Source of the DNA: Ephemerocybe angulata
Lineage: Eukaryota > Basidiomycota > Agaricomycetes > Agaricales > Psathyrellaceae
Direction of reading: 5' to 3'
Length of the DNA: 64,000 bases
NCBI GenBank assembly: GCA_013368325.1
Contig: JAACJK010000219.1
Location: 868,001 to 932,000 of the forward strand
The translations under genes and the position numbers were made by a program. Positions 1 through 11,010 of this stretch are shown in pieces. A model generated the notes under the pieces. It saw only the letters and a program-made list of their open reading frames with translations, did not search any database and was not told the origin of the DNA. The number at the start of each line of letters is the position of its first letter. The stretch's first letter is position 1.

Positions 1-926
1 CATTACGACGTTGGGCGCCTACTCACCGGCGAGATGGAGGCAAAGAGTCCAGCCGCCATGTCCACAAGAATTTTCGCATTCTACGCAGCCCCGAAGAGTC
101 AGAATGTATCATCGTGAATACGATAAAATAATGACCGTACCGCTGTGCTTGGGATGCTGTCACCAAGGAGCTTAAGCTCCTTGGCGAGGGCCGCCCGTTC
201 TCCATCTAAGTTATCCCGCTGCTTGGATCTCCAGTCGTCAGTAACCTTGGCCAGATGCTCGGCTTTCTCTTTTTCAGACATGATATGAATGACGGAAAGG
301 ATCAAAGAGGGGCCCCCTTCAGCACCCGCGGTCACCTCGCCACTGGCCAGGTCCAGTGGGATCGCGAAACCTGAAACGCAGGGGACGATGAGCAGGGGTA
401 CATACACAAGAGGCTAAGTTTCTGATCGCTCACTTGGGGACGCATGTCCGTTCTCAACTCCTTTTGTCAAAGCTTCGTCCCGCATCCGCAGAAGCTCTCC
501 GAGACTGTAGGACGATGAGCGAGCAAGGGGCTTGCTGGCCCGAGATAGTCGGGGTATAGCAGAGTCGAGCACGACGAACGCGATCTCGGTGTCGTTGTTC
601 ACGTCCACAAACCTGCAGAGAATCGAGAACCATCAGCTGGAGAACATGGGGATGGTGCCAAGGCGTTTGGACTGACTTTCTGCTATTCTCGAACCACTCA
701 GGGTTCGCGCTCTTGCAAAACGCGGTCTTTGGCGATTTGACGGTCTGACCAGCCTTGGTCGTGTACTGCGCGTATACAGCTGCATTTGGGGCGCTGCCGT
801 TCTTCCGTCGAAGATTACAGCATTTCTCAACTGCAATGTCCATTAGAACGCGATCGATGGCCCGCCACACTGACGATTCGACTCACATCTGAACTGGACT
901 TGGGAACCCGCACTGTAGCGAGGCAT
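1..926 (-). CDS. C2-domain protein, 3' end beyond window
   Basis: Spliced reading on the minus strand starts at MPRYSAGSQVQFR (ATG at 926) and continues off the left edge, so only the N-terminal part is present. Introns at about 831-886 and 613-676 give a continuous frame with the layout of a C2 domain: a strand VYAQYTTKAGQTVKSPKT, then NPEWFE (the usual N-P-x-W position), then DVNNDTEIAFVVLDS, then a strand with IPLDLASGEVTAGAEGG followed by LILSVIHI. A third intron joins PSPS to FAIPLDL near 382-437. After the domain comes a charged helix (KEKAEHLAKVTDDWRSK). C2 domains usually bind membranes, often with calcium; the acidic calcium ligands are not obvious here. C2 domains also occur at the N terminus of some mushroom NACHT proteins, but no NACHT part is visible because the gene is cut. 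The family call is fairly sure; the full protein is unknown. Confidence 0.6.
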
Positions 927-1632
927 AGCAGTTAGTTAGCCTACTACGACTTCAAATCATTCAAATGGGAGCTCACCTAGATTGTAAGCCCATGTCTGAC
1001 TGAAACTGTGGCGGGCAACGTGGGATGGTGGTAAGCGAGAAAGATGCCTTCCGAGCTTCAATGGCGGTTGATATTTATCCTCCTTGGAACTTCACAGCTT
1101 TACAGGCGCCAATCACTACACGCACAATTCATTGTAGCTCATATACCGCAACCATGACCCCTTACGCATGCCCCATCTGCCACAACGACCGTCCGTCGCC
1201 ATGAGCTCCATCTGGCTGTCCTTGGCGCCTATGTGTGTCCATTACACCCCACACCGTGCGGTTAGATTGCGAGGCAACTGCTTCTTCTTTTTACAAGTCC
1301 AGAAGCAAATAGCGCGCATTCGGAATGGCAGTGGAACCGAAATAGGGAGAACAATGAGGCTGCAGCGTGTGGCTCGAGGTAAGCCGCGAGGGGAACGAGG
1401 AAGAAATGGTTCGTGTGATCCGGACGAGGATCCGCCGGGATCAGGGGGAGGTGATCCCCAGCCGGCGCACGTGACGGGGAGCTTCGTGTCATGCTCCCGG
1501 GCGCATTGGCTTGCTCTTAACGCCCGTCTCCTCCCCCCCGTACCGCGATTTCTCTGTAGTCCCGCTCAGGAACGCCCCCCAACTCTAGGGACACAGCACC
1601 GACTGGATTGGCCGCTTTCTAGAGCCGTTACA
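927..1632. other. Divergent intergenic region
   Basis: This stretch separates two diverging genes, the C2-domain gene (start 926, minus) and the L-type lectin (start 1633, plus), and so should hold both promoters. No strong TATA box or repeat was seen. An open frame from 1168 runs in frame into the lectin start, but its sequence upstream of 1633 does not look like a conserved protein and the signal peptide begins at 1633. Confidence 0.5.
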
Positions 1633-3390
1633 ATGTCGACAAGAACGTGGACACTGCTGTCAATATGCCTTGTTCTGGCACAGGCTTTCTTTGGAGTTGT
1701 AGCCGCTGACGACAAAACGAAGTTGGGGAACAACACAATAGAACGGGTGAGTATCCTCTCTATTGACTTTAACAAAGCCCTTCTGGGCGCACACATCCCG
1801 TATCCACCACACTCGCAATCATAAAGGAGGAGGGAAGCGCCCAATCAGAACATCCACTTCGACGGTTGCTACCAATGAAACAACAAACTAATGCAACACC
1901 TTGACAGACTGTGCAGCTTCGAACACACTCCATATACGCCCCATACATCGACCAAGACCTCCAAAACAGGCATGCCCAATCCCCCCAGCGCATTACAACA
2001 CCAAAACTAACTGAAATCCAACATGTAGATGGTGGGACTTTGGTGCCGATGCCTATATCGCAAGTTCACCCCTCAGCGTACACGCCAAACGATACTCATA
2101 AAGATTCTTATAGAACACGAACAAGCACATTCGCCTCACCCAGAACAAGCCGCACCAAATGGTCCGTGACAGCGCCTACCTTCCATGCACGCACTCGCTC
2201 ACATCTCATCCTCAATAGGGCTGGCTCTGGTCACGACTCGCACTCACCGCCTCCAACTATGTCATTGAAGTTGAATTCAAGGTCCCTACACTAACCAACT
2301 CCTCCTAAATACCATGGTCTCATTCTTGCTGTGTTCTTCAGGTATCGGGCGAGCCAACCCATCTGTTCGGTGACGGAATGGCCATGTGGATAACGAAGCA
2401 GCGGACGCAAGAGGGACCCATCTTCGGAAACCAAGGTGCGCCTCTTCTTACCCTCGTACGAATATCACCATACTCAATTCGTTCATAGATAAATTCGAGG
2501 GACTCGGAATCATGCTCGACACCTACGCCAATGCCCGCCACTCGTACGGCTTCCCCAGGGTCATCGGCGTGCAGCTAGATGGCCAGACGGAATACGACTG
2601 GCACAACGATGGAGACTCTCAATCTCTTGGAGCCTGCTCGGTACGCCCACCTCGAAGACTGCTTAAACGAAAGAACGAGGTCTAATGTGCCCTAATTCCT
2701 CAGGTCAACTTCCGCAGAACGAATGTCGCAACCAAGCTCAAGGTTACATACGTCAAAGGCTCCTTCCTCGACGTCAAAATCCAATATAAAGCCTGTAAGT
2801 CATCCCTCCCTCCCCACTCACCATTCCCTCCCTAACACCCCCTCCAATCCACAGGGGACGAATGGACCGACTGCTTCAACATCCCCGGCATCACCCTCCC
2901 CACAAACCCCTTCATCGGCTTCACAGCCCTCACCGGCGACGTCTCCGACGCCCACGACATCATCTCCGTCACAAGCTACTCCGCCATCCTCTCCCCGCCC
3001 GAAGCGCCGCTCAACACCATCAAGAAGAACAAAATCTGGCAGCGCAACCCCTACGGCACCGACGGCGTCCAAGGCTCATCCTGGTTCGCCTTCCTCTTCA
3101 AGCTCGCGCTGTTCGCGGGTGTGTGCGCTGGTGGGTGGTACGGGTATTTGGAGTATAAGCGCAGGCAGGATTATGGGGGCTTTAACTTTGGGAGTGGGGG
3201 TGGGGGTGCTTATGCGCTTGGAGGGGGCCCGGGGTCGGCGGGGATTGGGTCTGCTGGGTTGGGCAGTGGGGGACTGCGGTCTGGAGGGTACCCGTCTCCT
3301 GGGTTGAGCAGTGGGGGACTTCGGTCTGGAGGGTTCCCGTCTCCTGGGCTTGGTTCTGCGGGGATGTATGCGAATTCGAAGAGGTTCTGA
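1633..3390 (+). CDS. L-type (legume-like) lectin cargo receptor, VIP36/ERGIC-53 family
   Basis: Type I membrane protein of the early secretory pathway expected to bind high-mannose glycoproteins moving between ER and Golgi. The start is the ATG giving MSTRTWTLLSICLVLAQAFFG, a clear signal peptide ending about residue 25. Spliced exons give the full lectin fold: THSIYAPYIDQDLQNR, RWWDFGADAY, NTNKHIRLT, GWLWSRLALTASNYVIEVEF, LFGDGMAMWITKQR, GLGIMLDTYAN, YDWHNDGDSQSLGAC. The metal and sugar-site residues of the D-x-Y-x-N region (LDTYANA) and the HND motif are present. A transmembrane helix (WFAFLFKLALFAGVCAGGWYG) is followed by a cytosolic tail that is very Gly/Ser-rich and contains a repeated LRSGGYPSPGL unit before ending NSKRF. 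Two introns use GC rather than GT donors (1970-2028 and 2060-2113). A basic-aromatic C terminus resembles VIP36 and ERGIC-53 trafficking signals. Confidence 0.93.
3249..3365 (+). repeat. Gly/Ser/Pro-rich coding repeat in lectin tail
   Basis: Within the lectin cytosolic tail, two copies of a roughly 48-base unit encode GLxSGGLRSGG(Y/F)PSPGL and follow a G-rich lead-in. The DNA is strongly strand-asymmetric (G-rich on the plus strand). Confidence 0.75.
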
Positions 3391-3879
3391 GCTGGGTGTG
3401 TCATTGAGAGATAGTTGTACTGTTAGAATGTCCGGATGTATATGTCGACTAACTAGGTAATGAATTGTTGAGTATCGGAGGCGCGGGGAGGAACCACCTG
3501 AAGATGGTGGAAAAGGAGTCAAGAGAACGTTCCACCGCTCGGTCACTTCAACGTCATAAACCACAGCAGCACCCACCCTGATTGTCGTTGCCTGGTCACA
3601 TAAATCTTGGGTAATTAGACGCCCGTGCTGGTGTGGACTCGCCGTCTGATGCATGATGCAGGGTTGATGAATCCCAGTGGCATCCGGGGGTCTGAGGAGG
3701 AGTGGGAAAAGCCGTTGCAAGATTCAACAGTTCTGAGCCGCGCACAATTGGAGAAAAAACGACTGTATGTAATTCTGTATATCGTTCCTAGTGCTACAGG
3801 TGGAAACTGGATGCCTTACGCAGAAACTTCGATGCCTCAGGATTTTGGACTCTCCAGTGGCTCAACAATGTGGGAGGGG
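3391..3879. other. Convergent intergenic region with GGGCGYCTAATT-type motif
   Basis: Sequence between the ends of the lectin gene (+) and NACHT1 (-). It should hold both 3' ends. At 3612-3624 it carries AATTAGACGCCC, the minus-strand form of the motif found around the other NACHT genes. The plus-strand open frames here are antisense shadows and not supported. Confidence 0.5.
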
Positions 3880-6107
3880 TTACGAATATTCCGTTAACAG
3901 CTCGAGGGCATCCCATCTCTCCTCGTACTTCTCCAGGACAGGTGCCAAGTCAGGGGTCGCCTTCTGTTCGTCTCATTTCAGGGGCCGGACCGTCATTATT
4001 GTGTGGTATACACGCACCTTTAATACCTTTCACATAAAGGAGAGTACTAATTTGCGGAAAGGCCTTCGAAATTTCGCGCATACCCGGCCTACTGACAAGC
4101 AGCTGATCTTCATCCCATGGAACTATATAGGAGGCCTTCAACTTCTCAAGCCCGCCTTCCAAGTTTATGAAGAGAATAAATCTCTCGTCAAAGGAGTCCC
4201 CCAGGTATTGACGGGTGTCTCGGTGAATCAAAAGCGAAAGGCAGTAGTCGAAGAAGTTCATCCTTGACTTAATGCTGTCATCACGACCTTTGGTCCAGCC
4301 TAGATTTTGGAGAATCCCGTACTCGATATCTAAAAACAACAATCAGAATTACTCATAAGAGCGCCTTTCAGCAAGCACCCACCCTCCAAAGATATTTCGG
4401 AAATGCGATCAAGACAGCACAGTGCTGAGTGCTCGACCACACGGCTGCGGGGAACGTATACGCCCCTAGCTCGATCTTCATCTTCCAGAAAGTCGAGGAA
4501 TGATCTGTGATAGAGTTGGAAGAGTTGGAAGGGGGATTGGCTAAAGAGTCGGAGGAATAGTTTGTGATGGAGTTGGAAGGGGGATTGGACATAGAGTCGG
4601 AAGGGGGATTGGCCGTCATCAGTAACTCGATCAGGAACACTAATGAGTGAGCGTAGGTCGCAGAAGATGATTTCGCATGTTCCACGGTCCAATAGGTAGA
4701 GGTCCTCATAGTCGCGAAGGCGGTAGCCACGATGGGTCTCGTTAACCCATATGATGTAGTTCAAAATCAAGAGGAAGTCGCGCCCCTCTTCATCGGCCGC
4801 TTCGAATGCCTCTTTGGCATTGGATACAATGTTCCTGTAAAGCAGATCGAGCGAAGCGAATGGCCCTGCTTTCTTCTTGGTTTTCTGGCCGTTGTCTGAA
4901 TTCCAAGCGAGCGCGGTACGCAGGCGCTCCGCAGGTGATCCACGGGGCTCAGCGACATATCGTAAAAGGGTGGCCGCGTAGATGTATTGCCCTGACGCGG
5001 CATCCACAATCGCTTCGATGTCGCTTTCGCTAAACCACCCCTTCTTCAGCCTTCTTCGCAGGCCCAGTTCATGCAATCTTCTTTGGATGGTACGGCGGAT
5101 GTCAGCGGTAGCGTCGTAGTCGTCGCTCAGGCGGATATGGTATGCAGCCTCTTCGAGGTGACCACCATCGTTCAAAGCTTCGTATATCGCCATTTCGGGG
5201 CGGCTGGCCAGGAAGACGCGAAATGGTGTTCTCCACTGAAGGAGGCAATCCTGGATACCAATCAAGAGTTCGCTTTGCCGAGCTTCACCCTTGCATTCGT
5301 CGAGACCGTCGATGAGAAGGGCAAATGGGAGTTGATCGGAGTCGGATGGATTGCGACTTGCGAAGAAACGGGTGACGGGTTGAACAATCAGCATCTCCAA
5401 CTGTGTCTTCAACGCCTTCCCAAAGATCAGAGGATCGTATTCGATGGCGGCTCCAATCACTTCTCGAAGAAATGGATCCTTTTGGCCAAGCTGATATGCG
5501 ATTGTCGGGACGAATCTGGACAGGTTGTTCCTGGTCGGGTCGCCCACATTGAAGAAGAATGCTGCTGCGAGGATGTTCAACTCGGCACAGCGCTCAGAGA
5601 TCGTCTGTTGCAGCGCTGACTTCCCCGATCCAGCAGCCCCCGTCATGCAGAGCAGCTGATTGGGCGCTTCGCGATTCTGGATCCAGTCCACGATCTCGTT
5701 CGTGACCTCGACTCGTGTGTCTTCGTCACACCTGGGGGGATCGAACCTTGCGGCGGAGTCGTACAGGGCATTTGGAGCACTGTTCTCGATGAGTAGTTTC
5801 CAGCCTGAGAGTCGAGGTCTTTATTAAATAAAGGTAGTAGAAGAGAGGCATAGAACGCAATACCTGGACCGTCGACAGATGCCTGCTTCGGCCCGTAGTG
5901 GTGGTGGGCGGTATGAGTATACTCCAGCCTCTCCAGTTGGAAGGCATGGGCGTTGGGAAAGAATGTTGGTCCAGAGTGAAGTGCGGAGTTGTTGGACCCG
6001 GACGTCGGCTGGACGTTACCCTGGACTTCGACTGGAGGATGAGCGGGAGTGGTGTCCAGAGACAGAGCACCGGTGTTGGATGGAGATCCATGTTCTTGAG
6101 AGGCCAT
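3880..6107 (-). CDS. NACHT-domain NLR-like protein, copy 1
   Basis: Predicted signal-transduction ATPase of the fungal NLR-like class. The start at 6107 (MASQEHGSPSNTG) opens a Ser/Pro-rich leader ending in the family block PTFFPNAHAFQLERLEYTHT. An intron at about 5806-5861 leads to GWKLLIENSAPNALYDSAARFDPP, then the NACHT core: Walker A GAAGSGKSALQQT, Walker B LLIDGLDEC, the sensor-like FLASRPEMAIYEAL, and a helical region with RRLHELGLRR, SGQYIYAATLLRYVAEP and LYHRSFLDFLEDE. The last exons, joined through introns near 4335-4380 and 3968-4027, read DSFDERFILFINLEGGLEKL and DLAPVLEKYEERWDALELL, matching the C-terminal modules of the other copies; the stop is at 3880-3882. No WD40, ankyrin or TPR repeats follow. 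Oddity: a local expansion of SPFQL-type repeats (residues coded near 4505-4610). All motifs are intact, so it looks functional. Confidence 0.85.
4505..4612 (-). repeat. Imperfect tandem repeat inside NACHT1 coding sequence
   Basis: A unit containing GTTGGAAGGGGGATTGG (plus-strand reading) recurs four times with variable spacers. In protein it gives QSPFRLYVQSPFQLHHK and further SPFQL copies. The paralogues have no such insertion at this point (between LRSL and the YH(R/K)SFLDF motif), so it is a copy-specific, in-frame expansion. Confidence 0.8.
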
Positions 6108-6944
6108 CGTTAACGCTCGAGAAAGTAGAAGGCACCCTCTGGATGGTGGTAGAAGGTCAAGACAGCCGTGAGATCACTGCTTGCACCGCCCGATAAGGCT
6201 TAGATAAGGTATTTAGACGCCCACAGATCATGGGGAAGCTGTAAAAGTTCTGGGAAATTCGAGAGCGTATTTTCTTCGCCAAAAGGATTGAGGAGACGAT
6301 TGCTAGGCAGAAAGACGAGACAGTATCTCAGGCCGGCCGCAGGCTCTTCAAAAGATCACTGGCTCGTGAAGAGGACGGGTACGAGGGGACAGACTTGGAG
6401 GCATTGGTGTGTATGTACATAAAAGGGCTAGTACTAGTGTCAACTTGCAGGATGTGGAGAAGGATAAAATGCTACACTACTAAAGACGATGTTAGACAAC
6501 ATACGAATACGAAACTATGACAGAAAACTATCTACTGTAACAAATATTCTACCTACATAGGATCCCAAACAAACAAAATCAAGACAAGTCCCAAACAACA
6601 AACGTCAAGTAATCGACATAATGTGGCTAGCGGACTATCGATGCTGGTGCCAAAGCGAAGGAAGGTCAAAACAAAACAAAAAGCGATTCAAAAAAGGTAC
6701 AAGAAAGCGCGAAGATAAATGCTACACTACTAAGATTGGGCTAGACAGAGACAGAGGCTATTGCTACGAGGACGGACGGAAGAATGGCTACACTACTAAA
6801 GACGGACGGAATTCAGAAAATCCTGATGCAAGAGACAGCAGAACGAGACAACGAGACGAACACAAAACATATAGAAGAGATTGCATATACACAGGCGCGA
6901 TACGAGAAGGAAGCTAGAGACATATTCATGATAGAGCGAAGGAC
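6108..6944. other. Intergenic region between NACHT1 and transportin, short direct repeats
   Basis: Holds the NACHT1 promoter side and the 3' flank of the transportin gene. Three copies of GCTACACTACTAA (near 6471, 6721 and 6787) lie in an A-rich stretch. The plus-strand open frames here look like low-complexity chance frames. Confidence 0.5.
6211..6223 (-). promoter_or_regulatory. GGGCGYCTAAWT motif upstream of NACHT1
   Basis: ATTTAGACGCCC on the plus strand reads GGGCGTCTAAAT in gene direction, about 105 bp before the NACHT1 start. The same element stands at a similar distance before the other NACHT first exons. Its role is inferred only from position and recurrence. Confidence 0.45.
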
Positions 6945-9900
6945 TTATACTCCATATCGTTGCTGGAGACGTTCCTGGATAGCAGGAGGGAACATCGCGA
7001 CTTGCGCCGCCCATCCCTGCGGGTCGTGCGCCTTGAATCCCTGCAGCAGGCTTTGGAACATAGCGTTCAGCTCCGGGGATGGATGGTTCCATCGCACGAT
7101 AGAGTTGCAGAACCAAAGCAAGCTCTGAGAAGAGAGAAGTACATCGATCAGTTTCCATCTATCACGATAAACATCTGGGGTACGCTCACCTTGGCGATAC
7201 CTGCTGGGTTTGTCTGCACGAGTGTGCACAATCCACGGAAGGCGGAATCCTTCTCCTCGTTGTCGCGAATCTCGTACAGAGCTTGGCACCACGCCTGGGC
7301 AAAGTCACCGAGGTGGGGAGCGACGAGTTGAGGGTGCATCAGGCCAATGCGGCCGATGGACACCGCGGCGTTCTCATGGAGACTGCGGGGTGCCTTGGGG
7401 TGCAACAGGATGGGAACCAAGCGGGCGATCAATGGATTGACCCATTGTTGGAATTCGGGGTCATCTGATGATAGTGATAGTCACAATCAGAACGCCGCAA
7501 TTATCAGAGGAAGTGAAGAATAACGTACTGGCACCGTAGCGGAGAGCAACTTCTCCGACACTCCAAGCTGCGTTGTTCGAGGCGCTGATGAATTCGAACT
7601 TGGGCTCAGGATCGAGCTGGAGAATCAACTCGTTCATGACACCAGCCATGTGGGGACGCAAGATAGCGAAGCAGTTCACAGCCATGTCTCCAACAAGAGC
7701 GTAAGCAGACTGCCTGACGGGCGCTTGAGGGTGCTTGAGGCAAACAATGAGGAGCTGGAGAAGGTGGGGAGTGCTGCTGTTGACCAAGCCCTCCATGTTT
7801 GCCCCAAGGCCCTGGGTAAGTCCAGAGAGCAGGTCCAGGGCGACGACAAGGAATGACTTGTCAGGCTCCTCAAGCTCAGGATTCTGCTGGAACTGCTGAT
7901 ACTGCAACAGAGAGTTGTGGATAAGGTTGCAGCATCGCTCAAACACAGGTCCTGCGTATGGCAGGAAAGCAGGGCCCATCGCGATAGTGACAGAAGCCAG
8001 ACACTAGGTATTGGATCAGACAGGAGCAAATTCAGTAATCCAGTGGACATACCTCGAGCAAGGGAATAAGATCCTCATCATCGTCTGCCAATTTCGACCA
8101 ACGTTTCGTCAAGGGGGGCATCAAGATGTCGACGTATGCTGGGTTCTGCAAAGCCCGGCCAACAGCATCAGCAAGAGTGCCGACAGCATCATACAAGATG
8201 AGCATGTTCTTGTGTTGATACTTCTCGAAAGCAAACACCAAGTTTTGCAACACCGGCTCGAGGTACGGCGCCAATTCGGGACCAGCGTCTTCTTCCAGGG
8301 TGGCAAAGGCACTGCATCCTGCTTCTTGCACCCTCTTGTTGTTATCGAGGACCATTCGAAGAAGCTAAGAAAGGTAAATACAATCAGAGAACCGGGGATC
8401 ATCGTAATGAATAAAGACCTACCCCTTCCATAGTCGGGATGAAGTAATTCGCCTTGTGTTCTTCTGAAATTGGTTGCGTGCACCAGCTGGCGTATCTTCC
8501 AAGAGTCCAGCATGTGATGGATCGCACCAGAGGCTGCGGGGATGATAACGTCAACAAACCACTCCGGGTAGCGTCAACCGACACGAACCTTTGAATCGTT
8601 TAGAGTGTTGATCAAGTACGGGATAAGAGTAGGAAGATGGGGCTCAATGGCCTCGATGCAACCTTCACAACGCGATCAGTTCGCAGTCCCATTTGCAACA
8701 GGCAAAGAAATACGTACCTTCAGCCATGGCACCCAGCGCCAAGATACCACTCTCCCTTTGTAACCAATCGGTGCTCCACAACTTATCCTTGAGGGGACCG
8801 AGGAGGTGGTTCAGGAGCTCGCCACTGAACCGGACGGCGAGAACGTCCAAAGCGGCGGCTGCGCACTTACGCAAGTTCCACTCGGTCGACATCTCATCGG
8901 CAAAGTCATCGTCATCATAATCGTACTCGTCTTCCTCGTCGGAGTCGGCAAGTTCCTCCCCGTAAGCACCGATTCGCGGTTTCGATTCAGTGGGGGCCTC
9001 GACCGGGTTCCCCTGTTCGTCACGTTCGAACGAGTGGCCCTTGCCACCGCCATAATGACGAGGCTTAATGTCCGTTTCCTTGTCGGGAACCTCCGCGTCT
9101 TCGACATCGCCTTCCAGCCACAGCAAATCGTCCTCTCCATACACCATGCAGTCCAACAAGACGGGTGCCACCTTCTCCAGCAAGGGTGCCAGATACGGTG
9201 CCAGCTCGGGATCCTCGGCGAATGTGAGCCAGAACTCGCAGGCTTCGAGGGCGACGTTCTCGTTCTTGTCCTTTGTCGAGTAGAGCATGTATTCCGCAAC
9301 GTTGGACATCTCTGGCATCAGCTTGTCGGGCCTGGCTGCCAACAAGAGAACGAGTGCTTGGCAAACGTGGCGACGAACGGATGGGTCATCATCTGAGGCT
9401 CGCTTGAACAAGCAAGCAATGAAGGTATCGACATGGACGAAGAGGGATTGGCAGTTGATAGGGACGAAGTATGACAGGCAGGCCACAGCGTGTGACCGCA
9501 TTTTCGCAGAGGGATGTTCGGAGAGCTGGAGGAATTTGGGAATCATGTAGTCGAGTGGCCGAGTACCGTTGATTTCGATGTCCATCTTGCGGGGATAATC
9601 CTCGCAAGCCTTCTCCAGTGCGTTGAACGCAGCCTAAGCGAGGAGCAGGTAGTCAGCAAATGGAGATAAAAGGGGAGGGCAGGGGAGGGAGGCTGAAAAT
9701 CCCCTCGACTGGGACCCGAAGTTCCTGAATGTGAAGGTGCTAGAGGGGACGAGGCCACCCCATCCCCAATGAACGGCTCGCCACAATGCAATCGGGGGAA
9801 CGCGTCCGAGAAGCGGCACGAAGGAGTTCAACTCACCTCTTGACGGTCAAAATCGGGTCCATCCAGCGCGTTAACCAGATGCTGCAAGCACTCTGGCCAG

Positions 9901-10334
9901 TTTCGCGGCTCTAGCGTCCCCAAAAACGTCACGATATCCTGGCTAGCCGCGTTTCGAATCATGACCGACGAATCCGTAAAGGCAACGAGGATAGCATTCT
10001 TCACATATTCCGCAACCTCTGGAGGGGCTGAGATGATGTATCTTGCGTTGTTCTTCAACAGGAAGCCAGCGATCGTCCGTATGCGATCTTCTTCTTGGGG
10101 CATTGCGCTAAGGATGTAGGCCAGGTAGGCGATATACTCCGGGGAGCGCGTAAATTGGTTGAGTTTCTGCGGTGGCGCGAAGGCTGACAGTTAGCACACG
10201 ACGAGATGGAGTACTGGGAGGAATCGGTGGCATACTTGGGTGATATTGCGCTGGGCAGCGTGGTTCACCGAGGTTGATTCATGGATGGTCTGGAGAATCT
10301 CCTGCAGACCATCCGGGTTGGGCGTCCATGGCAT
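6945..10334 (-). CDS. KAP104: Transportin / importin beta-2 (Kap104-like karyopherin)
   Basis: Nuclear import receptor for PY-NLS cargo such as mRNA-binding proteins; works with Ran-GTP at the nuclear pore. The start at 10334 gives [20 protein letters not shown], followed after an intron by the N-terminal HEAT repeats with [20 protein letters not shown]. The large middle exon (9585-8720) holds successive HEAT repeats and the long acidic loop between them ([19 protein letters not shown]), a hallmark of this family used in Ran-dependent cargo release. The C terminus ends in [15 protein letters not shown], very like the conserved end of transportins. The spliced product is roughly 900 residues, the usual family length. 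At least eight short introns interrupt the gene. No defect was seen. Confidence 0.93.
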
Positions 10335-11010
10335 GGTGGATAGAAGTGTACGCTGTTCGTCGTCGCTGACGCTGAGAAGAGGACAGTGGTGGTCGGGAAA
10401 GAAGAGGGGGAGCAGAGAACAGGGAGCCTGGCGCAAATGGCCGTCAATATCTTTCAGGCTTTGTGTATACCTGTTGATCAAGACCGCATTTGTCACGCTC
10501 CCCGTGTCACGATCAGCGAATGAACCCCAGTGCACAATGTCCCTATTTACAGCTCTCATTCCCTAATGACTATGTGTCTAAAAAAGCTGAAGCCCCAATG
10601 GCCAGCTCTCCAAGAAAGGAGAGTTCGAGACTTCGAATGTTCAATGTACCCAACCAAACGCCTGGTGGCATCAGGATAGCCCAATGTCCGTGCCACATCA
10701 AATTGGAATTAATCAGATGAACCCCGGGCGAACGGAGGCGATAATATTGGTAGAGATACATGCAGGCAGCCTGCCTCGAGGTATACTCGATGAGGGGACA
10801 GCCCTCGATCTATGAATCTAGTGATGCCACCGGAAACCCGAGAACCATCGATAACTGCGGATACCGTCTAGCATTCGCGAAATCTAGTATAGTAAAGCCA
10901 GCCTATCTGCACTGAAGAACATCGGAATTCGGAAGAACCGACCATATACAATCAGCGAGCCGTCGAGCCAGGAGGGCATCTCCAAACCCACCTTAAATTA
11001 GACTGGAATT
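10335..11010. other. Intergenic region
   Basis: Promoter side of transportin and 3' flank of the serine hydrolase gene. Short open frames on both strands show no recognisable family. Nothing else was seen. Confidence 0.4.

Noticed and set aside
1168..1632. Open frame continuous with the lectin gene upstream of its chosen start
   Set aside because: The encoded sequence is not conserved-looking and would bury the signal peptide; the ATG at 1633 fits the family.
2818..3720. Minus-strand open frames of 84 and 214 codons across the lectin gene
   Set aside because: They are antisense shadows of the lectin exons; the plus-strand protein matches a known family.
8806..9396. 196-codon plus-strand open frame
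   Set aside because: Antisense shadow of the transportin HEAT-repeat exon.
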